Virus record (IMG/VR): IMGVR_UViG_3300031800_000537
Coordinates: 1-53,326 of that record
DNA length: 53,326 bases
Direction: 5' to 3' (one strand)
Source of the DNA: a virus
Made by a program: the position numbers and the translations under genes. Below are positions 6,984 through 13,370 of this stretch, piece after piece. Positions within the stretch are counted from its first letter, which is position 1, and the number at the start of each line of letters is the position of its first letter. The notes beneath the pieces were generated by a model. It was not told the origin of the DNA, did not search any database, and saw nothing but the letters and a program-made list of their open reading frames with translations.

Positions 6984-7538
6984 TCATGTGTACTGAACAA
7001 AGGAGCGCAGCTTTGCGGCTATGTCTTTTTCGGCGGTGAGTTTGATCCACTGGGCGTTAAATAGCAACTGTCTGCTGCCACTTTTTAGGTATAAATCTGT
7101 TGGGACTGTGCTGTTTTTAAGTTTAAGCGACTCGAAGCCTTTCCACGTGAACCCTTCCAAAACGTCTTGAAGCTTTTCGAATGCTTCGTAACACCTTCTT
7201 ATTTCCGTTAGCTTCTTGGAGGCTCCTCTTGAGTTATCGCGGCGGTGGATTTTTCTCTTTTTTACCTCGTCAAGTCCGTCCTTAAGCTCTTTGGATTTTA
7301 GGCGCACAAATTTGACGTCTCCGTCTTTTTTTGAAATCGGATAAAAAAAGGCACCCTTCTCGTCGATGTGTATGTGTGGGACTGAGAGAAGTTTTTTTAC
7401 TATATCAACACTGGCTCTTTTAGCCTTCTTTTTTTTGTTATACCAATAAGCCGCCTTTTTAGCTACCTCTACAAAATTATTAGCAACAACGACCCTAACA
7501 GGTTTACCGCTGTACACTATTTCATATAGTTCTGACAC
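6984..7538 (-). CDS. hypothetical protein (184 aa, GTG start)
   Basis: I place the start at GTG 7538, because a TTGACC/TAGACT promoter occupies the sequence just upstream and the TTG of its -35 box would otherwise be read as a start codon. The protein is basic with a Lys-rich middle. No domain is recognised. If the longer frame is used it gains 12 residues and overlaps the upstream gene by 4 nt. Confidence 0.55.
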   Translation of the reverse strand: MSELYEIVYSGKPVRVVVANNFVEVAKKAAYWYNKKKKAKRASVDIVKKLLSVPHIHIDEKGAFFYPISKKDGDVKFVRLKSKELKDGLDEVKKRKIHRRDNSRGASKKLTEIRRCYEAFEKLQDVLEGFTWKGFESLKLKNSTVPTDLYLKSGSRQLLFNAQWIKLTAEKDIAAKLRSFVQYT

Positions 7539-7545
7539 TAATGAT

Positions 7546-7574
7546 AGTCTAAACCCTTTCTGGGCGGAGGTCAA
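7546..7574 (-). promoter_or_regulatory. sigma70-like promoter, leaderless type
   Basis: -35 TTGACC at 7569-7574, 17-bp spacer, -10 TAGACT at 7546-7551, then 7 nt to a GTG start at 7538. It overlaps the 3' end of the upstream gene. Confidence 0.5.
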
Positions 7575-7768
7575 GGGGATCGTTCAGAATTTTTCAAAAT
7601 ATTGTAGCCTTTATGCGCTATATAGTTTATTTCTATAGCATCTTCCCAAGTCTTATTTTTTTCGTTTCTATTTTTATTTATTAATAAAAGAGACTTTTTG
7701 CCTATTTTTTCAAAGAGATCAAGGGCTAGCTGTACTTTTTTATCGTGACTTTCACCGCAACATGCCAT
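7571..7768 (-). CDS. small hypothetical protein (65 aa)
   Basis: Start set at the ATG of MACCGESHDKK because a TGTGTAAATA box ends 5 nt before it; a TTG 14 codons upstream is the alternative. A Cys-Cys pair follows the start and the rest is Lys/Asn rich. No family is recognised. Confidence 0.5.
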   Translation of the reverse strand: MACCGESHDKKVQLALDLFEKIGKKSLLLINKNRNEKNKTWEDAIEINYIAHKGYNILKNSERSP

Positions 7769-7773
7769 GTGTA

Positions 7774-7783
7774 TATTTACACA
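7774..7783 (-). promoter_or_regulatory. TGTGTAAATA box (late-promoter candidate)
   Basis: Exact TGTGTAAATA on the minus strand, 5 nt before the ATG at 7768. Same geometry as the boxes at 28596, 29966, 12521 and 11220. No good -35 hexamer is visible. Confidence 0.5.
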
Positions 7784-7790
7784 TTTTACG

Positions 7791-8360
7791 TCAGGGAAGA
7801 CGATTTTCAATCTTTGAAATGATCCGTAGGAAAAAGCCCAAGGCTCTAGCGAAAAGCACTAGGAAAAATCTTAATACGAAACCGACACACCACCGCGGTT
7901 TGTACCACCACTTCTTTTTGGCAGCGACTTCTTTCATTAACACCTCTCGTGTTCGCTCTTGGAATTTTACTCGGTCTGTGTTCTTATTTTTTTTCCATTC
8001 GAGAAGTTCGATTTCTTTTAAATCCCCCTTCCAGAATAGGGTTTTGAATGACATAACGAAATCGTATTTGTCTTCTAAATGTACCCCGTGGAAAATCAGT
8101 TCTCCTGTGTACTCTTTTTTTTCTATACCTGTAGAAAAGGGTTCTATGGAATCTTCTTCAACTTTGAAATCCATCTTCTCTTCGTAGATCTGCCCGTCTG
8201 ATTCTATTGAAAACGCGCTAAAAAGATTTTCAGAAAGGGTCTGATTTTCGGAAAAAGTAAATATCGCCTCCTTCCAATCGGGAGGATTTTCCATTTCTTC
8301 CGTCAACTCTTCCGGTATAGGCAGCGGATACTCGACCTTGACTTGGTTTAAATCAAACAT
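7791..8360 (-). CDS. membrane-anchored protein paired with the ECF sigma factor
   Basis: A 189-aa protein whose ATG (MFDLNQ) lies inside the last codons of the ECF sigma gene (8-nt overlap), so the two are translationally coupled. Most of it is soluble and acidic. A hydrophobic segment near the C-terminus (about residues 158-180, flanked by Trp/Arg) should anchor it in the inner membrane. The order sigma then membrane protein is the usual order for ECF sigma / anti-sigma pairs. No zinc-binding anti-sigma (HxxxCxxC) motif is present, so an anti-sigma role is an inference. Confidence 0.6.
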   Translation of the reverse strand: MFDLNQVKVEYPLPIPEELTEEMENPPDWKEAIFTFSENQTLSENLFSAFSIESDGQIYEEKMDFKVEEDSIEPFSTGIEKKEYTGELIFHGVHLEDKYDFVMSFKTLFWKGDLKEIELLEWKKNKNTDRVKFQERTREVLMKEVAAKKKWWYKPRWCVGFVLRFFLVLFARALGFFLRIISKIENRLP

Positions 8361-8955
8361 CCCAGTCCGTCCTTTGAAGTTCTTTCCTAAGATAGTAAAC
8401 CCTCGACATAACCGTTCCGACTGGGACATTAGCCTTGCGGGAAGCCTCTTCGTAAGTCATCCCCCTTAGTAAAACTAGATCGGCTATTTGCTGTTTCTCC
8501 TCGGATAAGGAGCTCATTATTTTATTAAATTTTTTAGACTTAAATGAGAATCCATCTTTTTCCTCCAAATTTTTAGCTGGCGTTTCTATTTCTGGGCGAA
8601 TTTTAGCTAAGAGAAACTCTTCTCCTGACTCGCCGCTGTCATTGGGTTTGCAAACGTCCTCGAAGAAGACTTCTCTCTTTCTTTTTCTTACGTAATCGTA
8701 GAATGAATTGAAAGCTATTCTGATAATCCAAGTGAGCAGCTTGCTTTTATTTTGAAAAAGGCCAATTTTTTTCCAAACTTTTATCCAAGTTATTTGCGCT
8801 ACCTCTTCGGCAAGAAGGTAATCGCCGCATTTCGATAATATAAAAGATTTTACCCTATTGTTATGTTTCTCATAGACAAAATTAAAAGCTTCAGAATCTC
8901 CCTCTTTAAGCAGCCGACAAAGCTCTTTTTCGCTTAGTGATTCATAATCAATCAT
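8353..8955 (-). CDS. ECF-type RNA polymerase sigma factor
   Basis: A 200-aa sigma70-family protein with regions 2 and 4 only. Region 2 runs from about residue 20 (EAFNFVYEKH, EEVAQITWIKVW, LLTWIIRIAFNSFYDYVRKRKR). An acidic linker of about 50 residues follows, then region 4 (LSEEKQQIADLVLLRGMTYEEAS, VPVGTVMSRVYYLRKEL). This is the ECF layout with a long linker. It would redirect host RNA polymerase to a subset of phage or host promoters. A TTGACT/TAGCTT promoter lies 5 nt before its ATG, and a putative membrane partner follows it. Confidence 0.88.
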   Translation of the reverse strand: MIDYESLSEKELCRLLKEGDSEAFNFVYEKHNNRVKSFILSKCGDYLLAEEVAQITWIKVWKKIGLFQNKSKLLTWIIRIAFNSFYDYVRKRKREVFFEDVCKPNDSGESGEEFLLAKIRPEIETPAKNLEEKDGFSFKSKKFNKIMSSLSEEKQQIADLVLLRGMTYEEASRKANVPVGTVMSRVYYLRKELQRTDWDV

Positions 8956-8960
8956 ACAGA

Positions 8961-8989
8961 AAGCTAAGCTTTTTTCTGGGGGAAGTCAA
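8961..8989 (-). promoter_or_regulatory. sigma70-like promoter of the ECF sigma gene
   Basis: -35 TTGACT at 8984-8989, 17-bp spacer, -10 TAGCTT at 8961-8966, then 5 nt to the ATG at 8955. It implies a leaderless message for the sigma factor. Confidence 0.55.
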
Positions 8990-8999
8990 GAGGTATTGT

Positions 9000-9359
9000 T
9001 TATTTGCCCTTGTATGTTCTTTTTCCGGAGCGCTCAATTTTTCTCCAAGAACACTCATTGTAAAGAAATCTGCTGAGGGCATTCGCAAACACTGTCACGG
9101 ATCTTTCAGTCTTGTCCCAAAAAAATGCGTGGGCAAATTCGTGTATGCAGGTGTTTAGTTCTGATTGTTTTGTTAAATAGGGGTTAATGTATATGCGGGG
9201 TCTTTTATCGTCTGGAGCGTAACACACGCCGTCTGCTTCGTCGTAGTGTTTACCGTGGGGCTTCTTAAATAGAACAACATACTCTATGCCTTTAGAGTTC
9301 TTAAAGGTGAAGAGCTTATCATCTTTTTTCTTTGCTCGTTTTTTCTTCTTGGCTGCCAT
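9000..9359 (-). CDS. small zinc metallopeptidase-like protein
   Basis: A 119-aa protein with a very basic N-terminus (Lys-rich first 14 residues) and the zincin motif HEFAHAFFWDKTE, where His-Glu-x-x-His plus the downstream Glu give a plausible zinc site. The layout recalls SprT-like or phage zincin proteins. The Lys-rich N-terminus could contact DNA. Substrate unknown. Confidence 0.65.
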   Translation of the reverse strand: MAAKKKKRAKKKDDKLFTFKNSKGIEYVVLFKKPHGKHYDEADGVCYAPDDKRPRIYINPYLTKQSELNTCIHEFAHAFFWDKTERSVTVFANALSRFLYNECSWRKIERSGKRTYKGK

Positions 9360-9364
9360 GCGTA

Positions 9365-9787
9365 TTATCTGAAAAGGGGTTTCTTTCTTCGTTTTTGCAT
9401 TCTTCGCTGCTGCTTGCCATATTTTTGCAGCTGTTTCTGGAGCGCCTCGTCACGGACATGAACAGTAGGCAACCATTTTTTAAGAACGTCGCAAACTTTT
9501 ATAAGCCAGTCAACGCATTCTTGGCTCACATCCTCATCGTGATCGAGCATTATCTCGTCTGGCACCCGAGTTTTAGAGAGAAAAGATTTAAAATGTTCTA
9601 GGGTCTGCGCTTGATAATAGTCAGCTTCAACGCTGTCTTTTTTGCAAAGGCAGAGCTTGTAATTAAGGTTCTGACCGCTCTTTCTACGCCGTCTCTCTCT
9701 CCAACCATGCAGTCGCACCATCTGGATCAACTCATCATTCGAGGCGTCTGGCTTTATTCGCCTTGTGTTTTTTTTCTTTTTTGGCAT
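9365..9787 (-). CDS. basic hypothetical protein, weak receiver-like segment
   Basis: A 140-aa protein with Lys/Arg-rich ends. The central stretch EIMLDHDEDVSQECVDWLIKV followed by LPTVHV faintly resembles the Leu-Asp-His-Asp core of phage 'cyclic-phosphate processing receiver' proteins. That similarity is too weak to assign. It overlaps the gene upstream by 34 nt. Confidence 0.5.
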   Translation of the reverse strand: MPKKKKNTRRIKPDASNDELIQMVRLHGWRERRRRKSGQNLNYKLCLCKKDSVEADYYQAQTLEHFKSFLSKTRVPDEIMLDHDEDVSQECVDWLIKVCDVLKKWLPTVHVRDEALQKQLQKYGKQQRRMQKRRKKPLFR

Positions 9788-10044
9788 TCTATCATCCTTT
9801 TCGTAAAATATTTTGCGAGTTTTTTGTCGAACTCTCTTATTTGAGCCGCTTCAAAGTGGCCTTTGTTTTCCAGATACTCCAGTCTTTTTTCTAGCCTCTC
9901 TAGCTTTTTTATGTCACCGTCATCGTCGCTTAGTTCCCAAGCCTCCTTCATCGCTTCTTCAGATTTGGCCTGCCACCAAGTCATAGACTCGTTTAATACT
10001 TCGACCTCTTTGGCTAGTTCGTCAAGTTCTTTATTGCTACTCAT
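9754..10044 (-). CDS. coiled-coil hypothetical protein (96 aa)
   Basis: Almost entirely charged heptad-like sequence (Leu/Glu/Lys), with an acidic break near residue 42. A long helix or coiled coil is likely. Coupled to the gene upstream by a 4-nt overlap. Function unknown. Confidence 0.6.
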   Translation of the reverse strand: MSSNKELDELAKEVEVLNESMTWWQAKSEEAMKEAWELSDDDGDIKKLERLEKRLEYLENKGHFEAAQIREFDKKLAKYFTKRMIECQKRKKTQGE

Positions 10045-10382
10045 AGTAAAAAATCAGAATTATCCTCCTCGTCGTCGAGTCTATTAGTAACTGTAATTAC
10101 GAATTTCTTATTCGCATCTTTTATCTCCACGCAGAAATCTTCATGCCCTATCTCTATTGACTTTTTTTTTAAAAATTTATAAAAACAATCATGACAAATA
10201 AAGCGGGTTTTGTCATTTATGGTTATGTTGAAGTAGACAAGCTTTTGAGCTCTGTAAAGAATATCGTAATCCCTCTTCGGGTAGGAGAGATGACATCTTT
10301 CGCATGATGCTTCACCCTTAATCTTGTAAGGGCGAATAACTGTGAGCTTAACCATGTCATTATTTACACCCGTCAACATCAT
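10041..10382 (-). CDS. zinc-ribbon-like hypothetical protein
   Basis: Two Cys pairs (CERC and CHDC, about 37 residues apart) suggest a structural zinc site; the rest is beta-rich with an acidic tail. Two start options exist. A strong AAAGGAG lies before the double ATG at 10382/10379. A second ATG at 10355 (MVKLTV) is preceded by a GGTGTAAATA box with 5-nt spacing. The gene may therefore be made in two forms from different transcripts. Function unknown. Confidence 0.6.
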   Translation of the reverse strand: MMLTGVNNDMVKLTVIRPYKIKGEASCERCHLSYPKRDYDILYRAQKLVYFNITINDKTRFICHDCFYKFLKKKSIEIGHEDFCVEIKDANKKFVITVTNRLDDEEDNSDFLL

Positions 10383-10512
10383 CGCTTTCTCCTTTTTTGT
10401 AATAATGGTTAAAAATTTCGTCTGAATCTATCTCCGGCTCTCGGCCAAGATGTATCGCCACTAAAAAAGAACCAACAAACCAAAGTATCACTTCTAAGAT
10501 ATGAGCTTCCAT
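10360..10512 (-). CDS. small membrane-anchored hypothetical protein (50 aa)
   Basis: Starts MEAHILEVILWFVG with a hydrophobic helix at residues 4-21, then an acidic tail. Its 3' end overlaps the zinc-ribbon-like gene by 23 nt and contains that gene's SD. Too short for usual ORF cut-offs. Function unknown. Confidence 0.55.
   Translation of the reverse strand: MEAHILEVILWFVGSFLVAIHLGREPEIDSDEIFNHYYKKGESDDVDGCK
10361..10370 (-). promoter_or_regulatory. GGTGTAAATA box (late-promoter candidate)
   Basis: One mismatch from TGTGTAAATA, 5 nt before an in-frame ATG at 10355. It overlaps the stop codon of the upstream 50-aa gene. Confidence 0.4.
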
Positions 10513-10515
10513 TAT

Positions 10516-10677
10516 TTACCTTTCTTCTACGATAAGCTCTTCGCCCTTCTGCTGTATTTTTTTTCTATGTTTTTCCGCCATGGACTTGCCTTCCTCTGTA
10601 AACGGGAAGGCTCCATAGATGTAGCCATTCTTGTCGAGAATTACGTAAGCTTTTTCTTTATTTTTTATTTTCGGCAT
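10516..10677 (-). CDS. small hypothetical protein (53 aa)
   Basis: Starts MPKIKNKEKAYVIL. The centre (DKNGYIYGAFPFTEEG) looks like a small beta hairpin and is followed by a basic helix. Its start lies inside the preceding gene (20-nt overlap). Function unknown. Confidence 0.55.
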   Translation of the reverse strand: MPKIKNKEKAYVILDKNGYIYGAFPFTEEGKSMAEKHRKKIQQKGEELIVEER

Positions 10678-10846
10678 TTTTATGATTTTCTAAAAGTTCC
10701 CTGACTAATTTAAGGTGATACGTGATCCACCCGTCTCCATCGAGGGATCTGTCCCACTCAGGTTTGCTCGCCTCGATCTTATCGTCAATTTCGCTTTTTT
10801 CTATCACCTGATTAAGGAGATCGAGAGCTTGGTTTAAGTCCTTCAT
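10658..10846 (-). CDS. small hypothetical protein (62 aa)
   Basis: An acidic helical protein beginning MKDLNQALDLL. It is the first gene of the run 10846-9365, with a TGGACT/TATTAT promoter ending 9 nt before its ATG. No family is recognised. Confidence 0.6.
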   Translation of the reverse strand: MKDLNQALDLLNQVIEKSEIDDKIEASKPEWDRSLDGDGWITYHLKLVRELLENHKNAENKK

Positions 10847-10855
10847 CTAGCTACT

Positions 10856-10884
10856 ATAATAGATGAATTCTGACATAAAGTCCA
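10856..10884 (-). promoter_or_regulatory. sigma70-like promoter, short leader
   Basis: -35 TGGACT at 10879-10884, 17-bp spacer, -10 TATTAT at 10856-10861, then 9 nt to the ATG at 10846. Confidence 0.45.
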
Positions 10885-10893
10885 GAACTTTTG

Positions 10894-11214
10894 TTATTTT
10901 AGTAATTCTGGGAGATCCTCAAACGAGGACCGCAGAAAAATACTCTCTCTAAGCGGGGATTTTGGGTCAACCATTTGCTCCATTGAAAAACCCTCTGCTT
11001 CCGCCCACATCCATTTCCTGACATCTATCACGAAGCTTTCTATCTTAGCTTTGCCCTCTCCTGCTCCACACATGCCAATGGCAGCAACCTTTTCGTTTTC
11101 CCTGTTTACGAGTAAAAATAGTTGCTTTTCGCACTCGACAATCTCGATTTCAAACCCTAAAACTCTACAGCGGGTTCTGCACATGTTGGCCTTGGCTTTC
11201 AGTAGATGATTCAC
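10894..11214 (-). CDS. hypothetical protein (106 aa, GTG start)
   Basis: Begins at GTG and encodes an alpha/beta protein with four Cys in the first 50 residues (MCRTRC, ECEK, GMCGAG). A TGTGTAAATT-type box sits 5 nt before the GTG. It is divergent from the signal peptidase gene. Function unknown. Confidence 0.55.
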   Translation of the reverse strand: MNHLLKAKANMCRTRCRVLGFEIEIVECEKQLFLLVNRENEKVAAIGMCGAGEGKAKIESFVIDVRKWMWAEAEGFSMEQMVDPKSPLRESIFLRSSFEDLPELLK

Positions 11215-11219
11215 ACAAT

Positions 11220-11229
11220 AAATTACACA
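11220..11229 (-). promoter_or_regulatory. TGTGTAATTT box (late-promoter candidate)
   Basis: TGTGTAATTT on the minus strand, exactly 5 nt upstream of the GTG start at 11214. Identical to the box at 12521-12530. Confidence 0.5.
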
Positions 11230-11278
11230 ATCATTTATTTCTTATGAAAATAAAGAATGACGGGCTATAATAGGAAAG

Positions 11279-11830
11279 ATGAAACATGTTCCAAAGTGGT
11301 TAAGGCACCCCCTCTGGCTAGTGGCTGTTATTTTGTTCGTATGGTATATCTCTTTCGGCTATAAATATGGATTTATTTACAGTCAAGGTATTAGCATGCA
11401 ACCCACCATTGAGAACGGGGAGTGGATTATAATGCAGAAAAGATCTGCCATGGGGGAAGGGTGGACGCCAGACAGATACGACGTCGTTATTGTTAACGAC
11501 GCAGGGTCTGGGGAAAGTCTTTCTAAAAGAATTATAGGTTTACCCGGCGATACCATAGAGGTTAGGGAAGGAATTATATATTTAAATAAAAGAGAATTAA
11601 AAGACCCATTTGGAAGGGGGAAAATACTGATCTATCTTGTTGATGAGAACGGTAACAACTTAAGATATTGGGACGGGCCAGAGGAGGGGGAGCCGGTCAT
11701 AGAATTAACAAGCCACAAGGAAGAAAAAATTGAGAAGGGGTGCGTGTGGCTTATTGGCGACAACAGGTCAGAGTCTTGGTACGGTATATTACCAATAAAA
11801 GACATAAAAGGACTAGCGGTGATCTTTTGA
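11279..11830 (+). CDS. lepB: signal peptidase I (type I leader peptidase)
   Basis: Cleaves signal peptides from exported proteins at the outer face of the inner membrane. One N-terminal transmembrane helix (residues 11-28) precedes GISMQPT with catalytic Ser39 and LSKRIIGLPGD with general-base Lys83. GDNRSES lies near residue 160, so all the boxes of family S26A are present. At 183 aa it is a compact version. It is one of very few plus-strand genes in this half of the window. TATAAT lies 7 nt before the ATG, so the mRNA may be leaderless. The exported trypsin-like protease and the Tat protein nearby are candidate clients. A phage-borne copy is unusual. Confidence 0.88.
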   Translation: MKHVPKWLRHPLWLVAVILFVWYISFGYKYGFIYSQGISMQPTIENGEWIIMQKRSAMGEGWTPDRYDVVIVNDAGSGESLSKRIIGLPGDTIEVREGIIYLNKRELKDPFGRGKILIYLVDENGNNLRYWDGPEEGEPVIELTSHKEEKIEKGCVWLIGDNRSESWYGILPIKDIKGLAVIF

Positions 11831-12042
11831 AAAATGATATAGACAGGCTAGTTTTGAACGGAATGGTGGTAGAAATATACTACGACAAGGACGGGTACTG
11901 GGAAGGGGATAAAATTTACATATACGACTGCACGGAGGAACTCCCAGAGGAAGAGGCCAACGCTATGGTAGATTATCTATATCAAGAAGGGTTTGTGATG
12001 GACAGGAGAACGAAAATGACAATCGTGAGGGGCGGGCTTTAA
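11827..12042 (+). CDS. small hypothetical protein after signal peptidase (71 aa)
   Basis: I start it at a TTG that overlaps the signal peptidase stop (TTGA). An ATG at 11863 is the alternative. The sequence is acidic and Tyr rich (EIYYDKDGYW, YIYDCTEELPEEEA). No domain is recognised. Coupling suggests a linked role with the peptidase. Confidence 0.5.
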   Translation: MKNDIDRLVLNGMVVEIYYDKDGYWEGDKIYIYDCTEELPEEEANAMVDYLYQEGFVMDRRTKMTIVRGGL

Positions 12043-12236
12043 ATAATATAGAAGGGGCCGTTGTCCCACTTCTCCCAATCTTCACACTCGCATGCTTTCG
12101 CCTTTTTTAAGCGAGAGTGGCATACCGCCAAACGCTGCTTGTGATCCGGAAATTCTTTTTTCATTTTTTCGCTACTCATGCAGCTAGAGACGAAAGAGCT
12201 TTTCTTCTGGTTTCCTTTTGGTGATGGTAGCGGCAT
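12039..12236 (-). CDS. small conserved phage-type protein (MPLPSPKGN family)
   Basis: A 65-aa protein: MPLPSPKGN, then SSCM, EFPDHKQRLAVCHSR. The order Pro-rich start, a Cys, then Glu-Phe-Pro-Asp...Gln-Arg...Ala-Val-Cys recurs in small proteins of many marine and other phages. Its role is not known to me. It converges on the plus-strand gene ending at 12042. Confidence 0.65.
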   Translation of the reverse strand: MPLPSPKGNQKKSSFVSSCMSSEKMKKEFPDHKQRLAVCHSRLKKAKACECEDWEKWDNGPFYII

Positions 12237-12239
12237 TTT

Positions 12240-12515
12240 TTATTCCTCTGTCCAAACGAACCCACCCCTGCTTGCGTCGAAGACCTTTCTTCTGACTTTG
12301 GGGGCTTCCTCTGGTGGGGAAGGCTCCTCTTTTTCAGCGGTGGCGAAATAAGCCTTACTGCGTCCTTTGGGGTTATCGTGACAATCACAAGAGCATTTGT
12401 CTAAGTTGCATAAACCCACTTTACAGAGCCAGTGTTTGAATTTTATCCACCATTTACCGTGGTCCGGATCTTTTTTAGGGAACTTGCCTGTTCCTGAACT
12501 CCATGTGCTGCTCAT
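12240..12515 (-). CDS. Cys-rich hypothetical protein (91 aa)
   Basis: A central cluster of five Cys (CKVGLCNLDKCSCDC) plus nearby His suggests metal binding. The second half is Pro/Glu rich and probably disordered. A TGTGTAATTT box ends 5 nt before the ATG. Function unknown. Confidence 0.6.
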   Translation of the reverse strand: MSSTWSSGTGKFPKKDPDHGKWWIKFKHWLCKVGLCNLDKCSCDCHDNPKGRSKAYFATAEKEEPSPPEEAPKVRRKVFDASRGGFVWTEE

Positions 12516-12520
12516 AAGGT

Positions 12521-12530
12521 AAATTACACA
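12521..12530 (-). promoter_or_regulatory. TGTGTAATTT box (late-promoter candidate)
   Basis: TGTGTAATTT on the minus strand, 5 nt upstream of the ATG at 12515. It overlaps the last codons of the upstream oxygenase gene. Confidence 0.5.
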
Positions 12531-13084
12531 AGAGTTATAAAAGCGTCCTCGTAAAAATCAAATATCATTACTACCCTGTCCTTCTTCGTGTTGTTTTGCG
12601 CTTCGTGTTCGATGGTGTCGTCAAATATAAGTAGCTCCCCTTCTCTCCAAGTCTTCGTTTCCCCTCCTACCCTTAACCAGCAATCCTTTTCGGGAATTAT
12701 CACTCCGTCTTTAGTGGGCTTTGGTACAGACAGGGCTAGATGGGATCGTATGATTCGATTATCTGCAATATAACCAGTATGGGGGTATATGTGCGCGCCA
12801 GCCCTGAGCCAGCTAAACCCGACTCCATGAAGGTGGCTCTGGTCTATTTCACTGATTAATGAGGTGGTCTCAGGGTAATCAGAGGGAGAGTTGAAAAGAA
12901 ACCTCCCATCTGCGTAAAGAACGCGAACCATCCATTTTCCATTATGAATTACCTCTGGGGCATCTTTGGTAACTGCCCAAGGGTGGAACTTTCTGCTGCC
13001 AAACTCATTAAATTCCTTGAGCGCCGTGGGGTAGATTTTAGTAATTAAATCAGCGTGCTTTAATTTTTTAGCATTTATAAACAT
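12524..13084 (-). CDS. aspartyl/asparaginyl beta-hydroxylase-family oxygenase
   Basis: A second 2-oxoglutarate/Fe(II) oxygenase, unrelated in type to the one at 5145. AHIYPHTGYIADNRIIRSHLAL supplies the first His and the 2OG-binding Arg. CWLRVGGETKTWREGELLIFDDTIEHEAQN supplies the distal His, as in the PF05118 family. The 186-aa length suits the bacterial/phage catalytic domain. I start at the ATG at 13084, where a TTGCGT/TAGTAT promoter ends 6 nt before it; a TTG two codons earlier is possible. The substrate may be a protein Asp/Asn or a small molecule. Confidence 0.8.
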   Translation of the reverse strand: MFINAKKLKHADLITKIYPTALKEFNEFGSRKFHPWAVTKDAPEVIHNGKWMVRVLYADGRFLFNSPSDYPETTSLISEIDQSHLHGVGFSWLRAGAHIYPHTGYIADNRIIRSHLALSVPKPTKDGVIIPEKDCWLRVGGETKTWREGELLIFDDTIEHEAQNNTKKDRVVMIFDFYEDAFITLV

Positions 13085-13090
13085 AAACAA

Positions 13091-13118
13091 ATACTACCAC
13101 ATAAAGGGGGAAACGCAA
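13091..13118 (-). promoter_or_regulatory. sigma70-like promoter, leaderless type
   Basis: -35 TTGCGT at 13113-13118, 16-bp spacer, -10 TAGTAT at 13091-13096, then 6 nt to the ATG at 13084. Confidence 0.5.
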
Positions 13119-13211
13119 CGCGCACCCGCAAGCACGCGCTGCGTCGTTACTCCACCTTGGTCATCCCCTTGGCACCCAATAATCTTTTTTAGAAAGATTA
13201 GGCGTGGAAAT

Positions 13212-13364
13212 TTATTTTTTGCACACGCAATCGCAATCGACAACTGAGCAACTGTCGGATGAACAACAGCCTGCCTCGCAGGAACAGTCCGGACATCCGG
13301 AATTTCCCCAGTTACAGCCGATTACAAAAGCGCCAGCAAACAAAATTACTACTAATTTTTTCAT
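13212..13364 (-). CDS. small Cys-rich lipoprotein (50 aa)
   Basis: MKKLVVILFAGAFVIGC is a clear lipoprotein signal with lipobox VIGC (Cys17). The mature peptide of 34 residues holds ten Cys in total, including CPDCSC, CC and CDCVC. It should be lipidated and held in the envelope. The Cys density suggests disulfides or metal binding. It directly follows the exported protease gene on the same strand. Small phage lipoproteins can act in lysis (Rz1-like) or superinfection exclusion, but no homologue is recognised. Confidence 0.65.
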   Translation of the reverse strand: MKKLVVILFAGAFVIGCNWGNSGCPDCSCEAGCCSSDSCSVVDCDCVCKK

Positions 13365-13370
13365 TTTTTA

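Noticed and set aside
7571-7810. Longer version of the small gene with a TTG start at 7810
   Set aside because: The internal ATG at 7768 has a TGTGTAAATA box at the standard spacing. The TTG lies inside the preceding gene without an SD. The longer form is not excluded.
9365-9787. Assignment as a cyclic-phosphate-processing receiver protein
   Set aside because: Only a short Leu-Asp-His-Asp stretch and a following helix resemble that family; the rest does not align by eye.
13180-13204. Terminator after the Cys-rich lipoprotein gene
   Set aside because: An AATCTTT/AAAGATT hairpin exists, but the stem is AT-rich and no T-run follows on the minus strand, so it is too weak to call.
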